A stretch of 37,375 nucleotides of DNA from JAYFRL01 sp034925905 (GTDB taxonomy: Bacteria > Bacillota > Clostridia > Lachnospirales > Anaerotignaceae). Numbering within the stretch: the first letter of the stretch is position 1; the number at the start of each line of letters is the position of its first letter. Location: NCBI GenBank assembly GCA_034925905.1, contig JAYFRL010000036.1, forward strand, positions 1 to 37,375, in the 5' to 3' direction. This document shows, piece after piece, positions 8,124 to 16,699 of the stretch. The notes beneath the pieces are model-generated. The model was not told the DNA's origin, ran no database searches, and saw nothing but the letters and a program-made list of their open reading frames with translations. A program made the translations under genes and the position numbers.

Positions 8124-8252
8124 ATGCGAAAGGTGCACTTCAAATATTTCGCAGCGCTGCTGCTGTTTGGCTCCAATGGCATCGTGGCAACACTTTATAT
8201 TTTTTTGAGCGATCAAACTTCGGTCGCTCTTTTCTTTTGCTCCAATTATTGA
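8124..8252 (+). pseudogene. Truncated EamA/DMT-family transporter, N-terminal fragment
   Basis: The reading frame starts with ATG 2 bases after proB and encodes 42 residues. The first 22 or so (MRKVHFKYFAALLLFGSNG and following) look like the first membrane helix of a DMT/EamA permease. After about position 8190 the similarity stops, and the frame runs through a terminator hairpin into a stop. A normal member is about 290 residues, so over 90 percent is missing. This is probably the broken right edge of the inserted proline cassette, with the native relaxase leader resuming there. The transporter identification rests on a short segment. Confidence 0.6.
8207..8239 (+). terminator. Rho-independent terminator before the relaxase
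   Basis: GAGCGATC (8207-8214) pairs with GGTCGCTC (8222-8229), including one wobble pair, around a 7-base loop. It is followed by TTTTCTTTT. It should end proB transcripts, which implies that the relaxase gene 27 bases downstream is read through at low level or has its own promoter. Confidence 0.6.
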
Positions 8253-8265
8253 AAGGAGGCCTGCC

Positions 8266-11133
8266 ATGCCGAAAATCATATTCACCTCGCGGTATATGCG
8301 GGATGCTCCTCCCGCCCAGCTTGAAAATTATGTGCGCTACATCGGAACCCGCGAGGGTGCAGAAAAAATAGACGAGAGCAAGCGACTGCTTCCTGCAACA
8401 GAAAATCAACGCCAGTTCATCCGTCAACTGCTCCGTGATATTCCGGCATCCAAAGAGATGCTAGAGTACACGGATTTTTTATTGCAGACAACTATCGGCA
8501 ACGCCTCTGAGTTTATCTCTTGCGCACTGGAGCAGAATCTTGATATCGTCAGCAAGCGGGAAAACTATGTGGACTACATTGCAAATCGTCCTCGCGTGGA
8601 GCGTGTAGGTGAACATGGCCTGTTTACTGATGCGGGCAAGGCAGTGGTACTGGCGCAGGTGCAGCAGGAAGCGATGAGCCACAAAGGCGCAGTCTGGACT
8701 CATGTGGTATCACTGCGCCGGGAGGATGCAGCAAGACTTGGCTACGACAGCGCTAAACAATGGATGTCGCTGCTGCGCTCAAAACGGGCCATGCTGTGCA
8801 GACACATGAAGATCGACAGCGAGAACCTGCGCTGGTATGCTGCCTTTCATAACGAGGGACATCATCCTCATGTGCATCTGATGGTTTACTCTGCAAAGGA
8901 CAATGATGGTTTTCTCACCGAGAAGTCTATTGAAGCCATGCGTTCGGAGTTGGCACATGATATTTTTCGTCAGGACTTTGCGCACATCTATGAGGAACAA
9001 AATCAAGCTCGCACAGAACTGAAAAACGGAGCTGCTGATGTGTTGCGAGAGCTGATGGACGAACTCCACTTCAGCACACTGGCCAACCCGGAGATTGAGC
9101 GGCAGATGGCGCAGCTATCCACTCGATTGCAAAATACCGGCGGCAAAAAAGTGTATGGGTACCTCAAGCGTAACATGAAGAATCTCATCGACCAGATTGT
9201 TGATGAGCTGGCCAAGGATGTGCGTGTGGATGCACTTTATCAGGCATGGGGCAAGTGGAACAACGAGGTGCTACTGACCTACCAGAAAAATGCACCGCCC
9301 CTGTCGCCCTTATCTCAGCAGCCACAATTTAAGAGTATCAAAAACATGGTGATCGCCGAGGCAATGAAGCTGGGCGGTCACCATTTTACATTTGAAGATG
9401 AAGATGCGCTGGAATCGGAGGGAGCAGTCGATCCAGCGGAACTGATGGAAATATTTGTGTCGGAAGATGGGGAGATGCTGGAACCAGATGGGACACTGCC
9501 TGAAAGCTACCGCCGTTCTTCAGGCAACGACGAGCACAGCACGATGTGGAGTGACCGATACAAGGCAGCCCGGAAATTCCTGTTTGGCGATAAGGATACG
9601 GAACCGAACTTTGAAAAAGCGTTTGCGCTATTTTTGGAGGAAGCGGAATCCGACAACCCTATGGCCATGCATGACCTTGGACGAATGTTGGCAGACGGCC
9701 TTGGCAGGGAGATTGATAATGCCGCTGCACAGGACTGGTACGCCAAAGCACTGGTAGCGTTTCAGATTTTAGAGCAGACGGTCAAAGAAAAACAGCGTCC
9801 CTATCTCCAATACCGTATCGGTAAAATGTTCGCTGCTGGACTTGGCACAGAACAGGACTATGAATCGGCAGCCCGATGGTTTTCCGAGGCGGTCGCTGCC
9901 AACCACAGGTACGCGCAATACTCGTTGGCTGGATTATATTATTACGGTCAGGGTGTGGAGCAAAGCTATGAGCAGGCGTTTTACCTCTATGGCTGTTCCG
10001 CAGAGCAAGGAAACCCATACGCAAGCTATGAGCTGGCGAAAATGTGCCGGGATGGGATTGGCACAAAAAAGAATATAGATCAATCCGGGGTGCATTCCCA
10101 AGATGCATTTACCGGCTTTCTTTATTTAGAGCAGAACAGCCATGACGATAAGCTGCAATACCGCCTTGGCCAGATGCTCCACACCGGGATCGGTACAGAC
10201 AAAGATGATGCTATGGCTGAAGACTATTTGGAACGTGCTGCCAAACTGGGCAATGTGAATGCGCAGTTTGCTCTCGGCAAGTTGAGGTTGGAAAGTGGAA
10301 CTGGTGATCCAGGTCAGGCGGTCACTTGGATTACAAAGGCCGCTGATGCCGGAAACGCTACTGCACAGTATGCGTTGGCAAAATTCTACCGGGACGGTGA
10401 GTATGTGCAGCGTGATATGAATAAAGCTGTGAATCTGTTCACTCTATCAGCAGAACACAAGAATGAGTTTGCAGCGTATCAGCTTGGTAAACTTTATCTC
10501 TCCGAAGAGGACATTCCCTATGATATAGAGGCCGCCGTCAAATGGCTGTCTCTTTCGGCAGGTGCTGGAAACCAGTTCGCACAATATGCTCTTGCAAAAC
10601 TGTATCTTACTGGTGAAGATGCGCCGCAGGACATTAGCAAAGCGGTGGAGCTGTTCGCAAAGGCCGCCGATCAGAAGAATCAGTATGCACAGTATCAGAT
10701 CGGTAAGTTGTATCTGACAGGAGAGCACCTGTCCAAGGATGTGGATGTAGCTATTCATTGGCTGGAGGAAGCGGCAACGCAGGAGAACCAATATGCGCAA
10801 TATGCTCTCGGTAAGCTATACCTTTGTGGCCATGATGCTCCTCGTGATAAGGACAAAGCGATTCTATTTTTAGAGGCATCCGCCGGACAGGGAAATATCT
10901 ACGCACAGTTCATGCTTGATCACATGGAATCCTTCCGCAATCCTTCGACTTTCCTTGCAGCAACAAAACTGCTGCACCGATTGGAAAATTTGTTCCGGGA
11001 GGACTATTGCAAAGCTACGGGCGGCTCGGCATTTCACATCGATCGGAAGCGTCGCCGTAAACTGGCAGAGAAAAAACAGGCACAGGGTCACAAACGAGAT
11101 GACCATGAGACTATACAGCAACAAACTTATTGA
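8266..11133 (+). CDS. Conjugative relaxase (MobP3/MobL type) with Sel1-repeat tail
   Basis: This is a 955-residue protein with AAAGGAGG before the ATG. The N-terminal 250 residues form the relaxase, with the metal-binding histidines in HNEGHHPHVHLMVYS (His195, 200, 202, 204). The nucleophile is probably one of the N-terminal tyrosines (Tyr10, 22 or 25). It should nick one strand at oriT, stay covalently bound and lead the strand into the recipient. From about residue 430 to 905 there are roughly eleven Sel1-like helical repeats of about 36 residues with the core AQYALGKLYL. These usually make protein contacts. The C-terminus is basic (KRRRKLAEKKQ). Close relatives that I recall match strongly over the N-terminal half. 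Next in line are the TOPRIM and VirD4 genes. Confidence 0.88.
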   Translation: MPKIIFTSRYMRDAPPAQLENYVRYIGTREGAEKIDESKRLLPATENQRQFIRQLLRDIPASKEMLEYTDFLLQTTIGNASEFISCALEQNLDIVSKRENYVDYIANRPRVERVGEHGLFTDAGKAVVLAQVQQEAMSHKGAVWTHVVSLRREDAARLGYDSAKQWMSLLRSKRAMLCRHMKIDSENLRWYAAFHNEGHHPHVHLMVYSAKDNDGFLTEKSIEAMRSELAHDIFRQDFAHIYEEQNQARTELKNGAADVLRELMDELHFSTLANPEIERQMAQLSTRLQNTGGKKVYGYLKRNMKNLIDQIVDELAKDVRVDALYQAWGKWNNEVLLTYQKNAPPLSPLSQQPQFKSIKNMVIAEAMKLGGHHFTFEDEDALESEGAVDPAELMEIFVSEDGEMLEPDGTLPESYRRSSGNDEHSTMWSDRYKAARKFLFGDKDTEPNFEKAFALFLEEAESDNPMAMHDLGRMLADGLGREIDNAAAQDWYAKALVAFQILEQTVKEKQRPYLQYRIGKMFAAGLGTEQDYESAARWFSEAVAANHRYAQYSLAGLYYYGQGVEQSYEQAFYLYGCSAEQGNPYASYELAKMCRDGIGTKKNIDQSGVHSQDAFTGFLYLEQNSHDDKLQYRLGQMLHTGIGTDKDDAMAEDYLERAAKLGNVNAQFALGKLRLESGTGDPGQAVTWITKAADAGNATAQYALAKFYRDGEYVQRDMNKAVNLFTLSAEHKNEFAAYQLGKLYLSEEDIPYDIEAAVKWLSLSAGAGNQFAQYALAKLYLTGEDAPQDISKAVELFAKAADQKNQYAQYQIGKLYLTGEHLSKDVDVAIHWLEEAATQENQYAQYALGKLYLCGHDAPRDKDKAILFLEASAGQGNIYAQFMLDHMESFRNPSTFLAATKLLHRLENLFREDYCKATGGSAFHIDRKRRRKLAEKKQAQGHKRDDHETIQQQTY

Positions 11134-11150
11134 CAGGAGGTGTTTCTTAC

Positions 11151-12092
11151 ATGGGATATGTTTATTTTACTGATGAACAGAAGCAACGGGCAAACGCTGT
11201 GGATTTAGAGGACTTTCTCATTCGACAGGGAGAAAAACTGCTTCGCTCCGGCAGGGAAAAACGACTGGACAGTGACCATAGCATTACGGTGCGCGGAAAT
11301 GAGTGGTATGATCACGCCGCTGAGAAAGGAGGATGTGCCATTGATTTTGTGCGAATGTTCTACGGCAGGAGCTTTCCCGATGCGATGACCATGCTCTTAA
11401 ACGGCGAGCAGGGGCAGGCGTACCTCCCTAGCGAAAAGCGGCAGCCGGAGCCGCCGAAACCGTTTGTAATTCCGGAAGCCAATCATGATATGCGACGCGT
11501 ATATGCGTACCTCACCAAGACGCGCTGCCTTGACCGCGGGGTAATCTCGGCGTTTGCTAGAGCAAAGATGCTCTATGAGGACGCCAAATATCACAATGCC
11601 GTATTCGTTGGTTTTGATAAGAATGGTGTCGCTCGTCATGCGCATAAGCGAGGAACTTATACGCATGGCGAACCGTTCAAGGGCAACGTGGACGGATGCG
11701 ATCCAAGGTACAGCTTTCATTACACCGGAAAGGGCGATTCCGTCTATGTGTTTGAGGCTCCCATTGATATGCTGTCTTTTATTTCGATGGACCAGAATGA
11801 TTGGCAACAAAACAGCTATGTGTCGCTGTGTGGGGTGGCGGAACACGCTTTGCTCCAGCTTTTAGCGGAGAATACGCAGGTGCAGAAGATTGGGCTGTGT
11901 CTTGACAATGATAAAGCCGGTCTGAAAGCACGGGAGCGGCTTATCAGTATCCTTGCAGAAAAGGGATATGGTGAGGTATTCTCTCTTTTTCCGCAGAAGA
12001 AGGATTGGAATGAAGATCTGAAAGCACAGCGCGAACAAGAAATCATTTCAGCCAATGGATCTGATATACAACCTGCTATGCAAATGGTCTGA
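11151..12092 (+). CDS. DUF3991/TOPRIM-domain protein
   Basis: This is a 313-residue protein. The N-terminal half has a primase-like zinc-finger-replacing fold of the DUF3991 type (SITVRGNEWYDHAAEKGGCAIDFVR near residue 42). The C-terminal half has TOPRIM signs: an acidic residue in VFEAPIDMLSF near residue 205 and the LCLDNDKAGLKAR block near residue 250 with the DxD-like acidic pair. Such proteins in clostridial elements are thought to act as primase-like factors on transferred single-stranded DNA. AGGAGG at 11135-11140, 10 bases before the ATG at 11151, sets the start. It overlaps the relaxase end closely, and VirD4 follows after 13 bases, consistent with one transfer operon. Confidence 0.82.
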   Translation: MGYVYFTDEQKQRANAVDLEDFLIRQGEKLLRSGREKRLDSDHSITVRGNEWYDHAAEKGGCAIDFVRMFYGRSFPDAMTMLLNGEQGQAYLPSEKRQPEPPKPFVIPEANHDMRRVYAYLTKTRCLDRGVISAFARAKMLYEDAKYHNAVFVGFDKNGVARHAHKRGTYTHGEPFKGNVDGCDPRYSFHYTGKGDSVYVFEAPIDMLSFISMDQNDWQQNSYVSLCGVAEHALLQLLAENTQVQKIGLCLDNDKAGLKARERLISILAEKGYGEVFSLFPQKKDWNEDLKAQREQEIISANGSDIQPAMQMV

Positions 12093-12105
12093 AGGGAGGG
12101 AATAA

Positions 12106-13926
12106 ATGCAGACACAACAAATCGTTTTACTCATCTGCGTCGGCCTTGGGATGTTCGCCGTGATTGGCGGGCTTTCCCTGCTGGCGCATTATTATACGCT
12201 AAACGGCATCAAGTCTAAGACCGTGGGCGATGGTCAGCATGGTACAGCGCGGTTCGCTACCGAGAAAGAAATCAAAGACACATACGCGCAGATACACTAT
12301 GAGCCAGAGCGGTGGCGTTACGGCGATGCTCTGCCGAAAGAGCAAGGATTGGTGGTTGGCTATAAGAAGCACGGCTCCGTCATTACCGCACTGGTGGATA
12401 GCGGCGATATTCACTGTTTGATGATCGGTGCGGCAGGCGTCGGCAAAACTGCTAATTTTTTATATCCCAACATTGAATATGCCTGTGCCTCCGGCATGAG
12501 CTGGCTCTGCACGGATACCAAGGGTGATCTGTTCCGCAACTACGCTGGAATCGCCAAGGATTGTTACGGCTACAACATTTCTGTGCTTGACTTGCGAAAT
12601 CCAACTCGCTCAGATGGAAATAACATCCTGACGCTGGTGAACAAGTATATGGATGAATATCTTGCACACCCAGAGAATCTGGCTTCCAAGGCCAAGGCCG
12701 AGAAGTATGCCAAGATTACTGCTAAAACTATCATCTGCTCAGACGGAGCGGAGGCCAGCAGTTATGGTCAAAACGCGTTTTTCTACGATGCTGCCGAGGG
12801 ATTGCTGGCATCGGTTATCCTACTGATTGCCGAATTCTGCGAACCAGAGAAGCGGCACATCATTTCTGTGTTTAAGCTGATCCAAGATCTGCTAGCTCCC
12901 TCGCCAGTGAAGAATCGAAGCCAGTTCCATCTCATTATGGATAAGCTGCCATCTACCCACAAAGCCAAGTGGTTTGCAGGAGCGGCGCTCAACAGCGCGG
13001 ATCAGGCGATGGCATCTGTGCTGTCTACGGCAATGTCACGGCTCAATGCGTTTTTGGATTCCGAAATGGAGCAGATTTTGTGCTTCGACAGCGCACTGGA
13101 CACGGAAACCTTTTGCAACAGCAAGTCAGCCATCTTCATTGTGCTGCCGGAGGAAGATAACACAAAATATTTTATGGTCAGCTTGTTTCTGCAGCAGCTC
13201 TATCGAGAGATGCTCACCATTGCCGATGAGCATGGTGGCAAGCTGCCAAACCGTGTGATGGTGTTCGCGGATGAAATCGGAACCATCCCGAAGATAGAGT
13301 CTATGGAGATGATGTTCAGCGCCGGACGCTCTCGCCGAATTTCGATGGTACCCATCATCCAGAGCTTTGCTCAGTTGCAGAAAAATTACGGCAAGGAAGG
13401 TTCCAGCATTATCATCGATAACTGCCAAGACATTCTGTTCGGCGGCTTTGCGCCTAACTCCGAGAGCGCCGACATTCTCTCCAAGGCGCTGGGCAACCGC
13501 ACGGTGCTGTCCGGCTCCATCAGCCGGGGCAAGAACGATCCAAGCCAGAACCTGCAGATGATGAGCCGACCGCTCATGTCACCGGATGAACTGAAAACGC
13601 TACCTAAGGGACATTTTATTCTTGCAAAAACAGGAACTTACCCCATGCAGACGCAGCTCCCACTGTTTTTAAAATGGGGCATTCGATTTGGCAGTGCCTA
13701 TGAGGTGGCTGAGCAGGCTTCAAGGCCGGTGGGTTACGCTGGTCGCTTCGAGCTGGAACAGGAGATCCTGCGGCGTAGAGTTAACTGTGATGATGAGGAC
13801 GAGAAATTTAATGAACCGCCACTGTCACCTGCCGGTTCGACCTCTACTGGTCAACTCCACACCCCGACGATGGCACAGAAAGAGCATCGCAGCGCGTCAC
13901 AGCGACATCCGCTGCGAACTGATTAG
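12106..13926 (+). CDS. VirD4/TraG-like type IV coupling ATPase (CD1115 type)
   Basis: This 606-residue protein has one clear N-terminal membrane helix (about residues 5-28), Walker A GAAGVGKT at residues 108-115, and Walker B in RVMVFADEIGTI near residue 385. The LCTDTKGDL and FAQLQKNYG blocks are typical of coupling proteins. It would form a hexameric pump at the membrane that hands the relaxase-DNA complex to the type IV secretion channel. It resembles the clostridial CD1115 family rather than Tn916 FtsK-type proteins. The last 60 residues are low-complexity, polar and probably disordered. GGAGGG lies before the ATG. The mating-channel genes (VirB4, VirB6) are not in this window. Confidence 0.9.
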   Translation: MQTQQIVLLICVGLGMFAVIGGLSLLAHYYTLNGIKSKTVGDGQHGTARFATEKEIKDTYAQIHYEPERWRYGDALPKEQGLVVGYKKHGSVITALVDSGDIHCLMIGAAGVGKTANFLYPNIEYACASGMSWLCTDTKGDLFRNYAGIAKDCYGYNISVLDLRNPTRSDGNNILTLVNKYMDEYLAHPENLASKAKAEKYAKITAKTIICSDGAEASSYGQNAFFYDAAEGLLASVILLIAEFCEPEKRHIISVFKLIQDLLAPSPVKNRSQFHLIMDKLPSTHKAKWFAGAALNSADQAMASVLSTAMSRLNAFLDSEMEQILCFDSALDTETFCNSKSAIFIVLPEEDNTKYFMVSLFLQQLYREMLTIADEHGGKLPNRVMVFADEIGTIPKIESMEMMFSAGRSRRISMVPIIQSFAQLQKNYGKEGSSIIIDNCQDILFGGFAPNSESADILSKALGNRTVLSGSISRGKNDPSQNLQMMSRPLMSPDELKTLPKGHFILAKTGTYPMQTQLPLFLKWGIRFGSAYEVAEQASRPVGYAGRFELEQEILRRRVNCDDEDEKFNEPPLSPAGSTSTGQLHTPTMAQKEHRSASQRHPLRTD

Positions 13927-13939
13927 GAGGTGATCAATA

Positions 13940-14200
13940 TTGGGATATTTCTCTACTATTTACGCTAAGGATCTACCTCACCGAGCAAAGACTGTCTATA
14001 TGTATCTGAAGGATCGCTGCAATCAAAATGGTCAGTGTTATCCTGCCATTGGAACTATTAGCCGGGAACTGCATCTCTCTCGCAGAACAGTAGAGCGGGC
14101 CATCGCCGACCTGCTACATGCTGGCTTGCTGGAGAAAGAGCAGCGTTGGCGCACAAATGGTGGCAAGAGCAGTCTGCTTTACACCTTGAAGGAAGTATAG
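13940..14200 (+). CDS. Small helix-turn-helix protein
   Basis: This 86-residue protein carries a winged helix-turn-helix of the HTH_36 type: CYPAIGTISRELHLSRRTVERAI at about residues 32-54, then a wing near residues 70-85. The fold is shared with RepA/replication-initiator N-termini and GntR-like regulators. The TTG start at 13940 is supported by AGGAGG at 13925-13930, 9 bases upstream. It is the last gene of the transfer operon. It may regulate transfer or help element replication. It is complete, not a fragment. Confidence 0.75.
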   Translation: MGYFSTIYAKDLPHRAKTVYMYLKDRCNQNGQCYPAIGTISRELHLSRRTVERAIADLLHAGLLEKEQRWRTNGGKSSLLYTLKEV

Positions 14201-14326
14201 CCTAAAAAACAAACATGCCGCCAAGGGGTAGTTATGCCATTTTGACGGCGTATGGGATGCGTCACCATGGCGTATATAGTGAAGGGAATACTGGAAGGAA
14301 TACTTAACAACAGAGAAAAACAAAAG

Positions 14327-14350
14327 AGCCACCCTCCGAAGAAGGTGGCT
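14327..14350 (-). terminator. Terminator for the XRE regulator gene
   Basis: AGCCACC (14327-14333) pairs with GGTGGCT (14344-14350) around a 10-base loop. On the minus strand it is followed by CTTTTGTTTTTC. It ends the leftward XRE gene and may also act on plus-strand transfer transcripts. Positions 14201-14326 hold no gene that I can support. Confidence 0.6.
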
Positions 14351-14354
14351 TCTG

Positions 14355-14681
14355 TTACTGGTTGTCCAGCATGGTTTGAATTATGGTCTGTGTTATTTTC
14401 TTGTCTCTGCTGTTAAGCAATCGGATCATGTAGATCAGATGTTCGTCCACTTCCTTTTCTGCTACATTTTCTGGATAAACAATGTCATTCGCCGAGATAT
14501 GTAGTGTGTGAATCAACCGAACCCACACATCTAGAGCCGGACATTTGCCTTCGTTTTCAATTGCCATGAGATAGCGAGTTGTGATACCGACACGTTCGGA
14601 TACTTCATCCTGTGTCATTTTTGCTTTCAGTCGAGCTTCTTTGAGCATCGGCCCCATGTAGTCTAAGTTTAATTTATCCAC
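14355..14681 (-). CDS. XRE-family transcriptional regulator
   Basis: This 108-residue protein has a Cro/C1-type helix-turn-helix at about residues 10-68 (LKEARLKAKMTQDEVSERVGI, then RYLMAIENEGKCPALDVWVRL). The C-terminal 40 residues form a helical extension. The start is GTG at 14681, with GGAGGT 9 bases upstream on the minus strand. It is the first gene after the transfer operon, in opposite orientation. Small XRE proteins like this commonly repress excision or transfer genes of elements. Whether it controls the transfer side or the cargo side is not shown. Confidence 0.85.
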   Translation of the reverse strand: MDKLNLDYMGPMLKEARLKAKMTQDEVSERVGITTRYLMAIENEGKCPALDVWVRLIHTLHISANDIVYPENVAEKEVDEHLIYMIRLLNSRDKKITQTIIQTMLDNQ

Positions 14682-14807
14682 TGTCCGTTCACCTCCAAAA
14701 CCATTTTACAGTTCGGGTTTTGGCGTGTGAACGTACTGATACTTCACCAATAACATGAAAAGACATTTCGAAGAGTGTTGTTTCTGTTCAATTAAAAACG
14801 AATATGT

Positions 14808-15647
14808 TCATTGTCCAATCAACTGTAATAAAACCGGTTTTTTCTTCTTGATGCAGATCAAATAATACGTTGCCAAGGCTTCCGGGTTTTGAAAAGGAAC
14901 GGCTATACGATTATTCTGCCGCGATTTCAAAACTTGCAGTGTGATATCTGTTACAAAGGACGGAAGATCTGAGGAACGCTGTAGTTCGCCTACGGCATCG
15001 ATGTCATCCTGAAGAAAGAATTTTGCATTGGGCATTTTCTCCCTTACAAGGTTCTCCCAAAAGCCAACATGCGCGTGCATGATAAAGTTTTGTCCATCCG
15101 CTTCTTTAAATGTAATGGATTTCATTGAGGCTGCAGGATGAAAGTGATTAACAGAAAGATACAGTTGCTCTGTTTCATACTTCTGACAGTAGAAATTTTC
15201 ATCATCAATCGGATGGTTTAAAATAATCATGAGGTAATCACCAGTGTCAAGACCTTTCAGCAATGTTTCCTCAGATTCAATATTCGAGGAAACGGTCATG
15301 TCTGGAAAAGCACCGGAAGCCTGTGGCAAAAGTAGGAAAAGAGGACCTGGAGCGCAGCTTCCAATGGAAATCGTATGCAAGCTGCGATCAAAGGCTCTAA
15401 TACGTTGTTCCATGTCTGCCTCAGCGTTCAAAATTTGTGCAGCATATTTGGCGGCTAATTTTCCCGTGTCATTTAACGTGACACGGTTTTTTTGCCGTTC
15501 AAACAGCTTTACACCAAGACTGCTTTCTAGCTTTTGCATAGAGCGGCTCAGTGATGGCTGTGCCAGATGCAAATGCTCAGCCGCAGCCGAAAGTGTACCA
15601 TAATCAGAAAATGCCTTTAACTGTTCAAGCACATATATTTCAATCAT
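14808..15647 (-). CDS. LysR-family transcriptional regulator of the cargo island
   Basis: This 279-residue LysR protein has an N-terminal helix-turn-helix (LKAFSDYGTLSAAAEHLHLAQ, residues 9-29, then PSLSRSMQKLE) and a ligand-binding domain from about residue 90. It is shorter than average by about 15 residues, mostly at the C-terminus. The ATG is at 15645-15647. It is divergent from the aldo/keto reductase and the rest of the cargo. A LysR-type operator sits 23 bases upstream of its start, and a promoter for the divergent operon follows. It is the best candidate activator of the cargo, probably responding to the substrate or to a reactive product. Confidence 0.88.
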   Translation of the reverse strand: MIEIYVLEQLKAFSDYGTLSAAAEHLHLAQPSLSRSMQKLESSLGVKLFERQKNRVTLNDTGKLAAKYAAQILNAEADMEQRIRAFDRSLHTISIGSCAPGPLFLLLPQASGAFPDMTVSSNIESEETLLKGLDTGDYLMIILNHPIDDENFYCQKYETEQLYLSVNHFHPAASMKSITFKEADGQNFIMHAHVGFWENLVREKMPNAKFFLQDDIDAVGELQRSSDLPSFVTDITLQVLKSRQNNRIAVPFQNPEALATYYLICIKKKKPVLLQLIGQ

Positions 15648-15669
15648 AACAAATCATCCTTCTAACAAC

Positions 15670-15690
15670 AGTATACGTCAAAGCTATACT
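15670..15690. promoter_or_regulatory. Predicted LysR-type operator (T-N11-A box)
   Basis: AGTATA (15670-15675) and TATACT (15685-15690) form a perfect 6-bp inverted repeat with a 9-base spacer. Within it T15674 and A15686 give the T-N11-A signature of LysR sites. It lies in the divergent region, about 55-75 bases upstream of the predicted start of transcription of the aldo/keto reductase operon, the usual LysR recognition position. Confidence 0.5.
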
Positions 15691-15707
15691 GCTATGCAAG
15701 AAGAATA

Positions 15708-15737
15708 TTGTACAATCACAGTGATTCTGGATATTAT
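15708..15737 (+). promoter_or_regulatory. Predicted promoter of the aldo/keto reductase operon
   Basis: TTGTAC (15708-15713) and TATTAT (15732-15737) are separated by 18 bases. The spacing from the upstream LysR box fits activator-controlled transcription. The leader would be about 65 bases. Confidence 0.4.
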
Positions 15738-15810
15738 AAGAGTACAAGCATAAATTGTTGTGGAAGTTAAAAGATAATATATATACGTAAAAGACATGGA
15801 GGACTGGAAA

Positions 15811-16659
15811 ATGAAAAATATGAAACTGAACAATGACACGGTAATTCCCGCAGCAGGTATTGGCACCTTTCTGATGCAGCCAGACGAGGCACAGCAGGCC
15901 GTGATTGATGCTCTGCACAGTGGCTATACCTTGATTGATACCGCTAACGCTTATATGAATGAAAAGGCCGTGGGGCGCGGTATCAAGGCGGCAGATGTAA
16001 AACGCGAGAATGTCTATATTTCCACCAAGCTCTGGCCCAGTGAATATGCTAGCGCAGACAAGGCTATCGACGATACATTAGGACGTCTGGTAACTGATAC
16101 CATTGACCTGTTATTCCTACATCAGCCCATTGGTGACTATATCGGTGCATATAAGGCCATGGAGCGTGCGGTGGAAGCTGGTAAAGTGAAATCACTGGGG
16201 TTATCCAATTTTTCCTTGGAACAAGTTAAGGAAGTAGTTACCGCAACTAAAATCCTGCCTGCCGTGGTACAGGTGGAAGCACACCCTTACTATCCGCAGA
16301 ATGCATTGAAAGCATATCTGAAAGAGCTTGATGCGGTAGTCATGGCTTGGTATCCGCTGGGACATGGCGACAGGACGCTTGCCAAAGAACCTGTTTTCAG
16401 TGCACTGGCAGCCAAATATGGCAAAAGCAATGCTCAGATCATCCTGCGTTGGCATACTCAGGTTGGGAATATCGTGATTCCCGGCTCTAAGAATCCCGCT
16501 CATATCAAGGACAACATCGACATCTTTGATTTTACACTTACCAATGATGAAATGGCTGAAATCGCAAAGCTTGACAAGAATACACCGTACTATACTGCTA
16601 CTAAAGAAACACTGGAAGGTTACCTGTATTTTGCACCGGATTTCAATGAACAGAAATAA
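15811..16659 (+). CDS. Aldo/keto reductase
   Basis: This 282-residue enzyme has the TIM-barrel aldo/keto reductase tetrad: Asp43 and Tyr48 in LIDTANAYMN, Lys73 in STKLWP, and His104 in LFLHQPIGDY. Family members reduce aldehydes and ketones with NADPH in the cytoplasm. The length fits the AKR5 (DkgA/2,5-diketo-gluconate reductase-like) group. The open frame begins at 15796, but GGAGG at 15798-15802, 8 bases before ATG 15811, decides the start. It is the first gene of the rightward cargo, directly under the predicted LysR operator. In E. coli a similar reductase (DkgA) is encoded with an iron alcohol dehydrogenase for aldehyde detoxification, and a like pairing is found in this island. Confidence 0.92.
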   Translation: MKNMKLNNDTVIPAAGIGTFLMQPDEAQQAVIDALHSGYTLIDTANAYMNEKAVGRGIKAADVKRENVYISTKLWPSEYASADKAIDDTLGRLVTDTIDLLFLHQPIGDYIGAYKAMERAVEAGKVKSLGLSNFSLEQVKEVVTATKILPAVVQVEAHPYYPQNALKAYLKELDAVVMAWYPLGHGDRTLAKEPVFSALAAKYGKSNAQIILRWHTQVGNIVIPGSKNPAHIKDNIDIFDFTLTNDEMAEIAKLDKNTPYYTATKETLEGYLYFAPDFNEQK

Positions 16660-16699
16660 GTTGCACTTCTCTCAGAATAATAATGGAATAGGCAAAATA

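Larger units (their letters stand above)
270..14200 (+). mobile_element. Transfer/mobilisation module of a conjugative element (partial)
   Basis: The module holds the NlpC/P60 hydrolase, the oriT candidate, the RHH protein, relaxase, TOPRIM protein, VirD4 and a terminal HTH gene. It is interrupted at about 5747-8190 by the proline cassette. The channel genes and integrase are outside the window. Confidence 0.75.
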
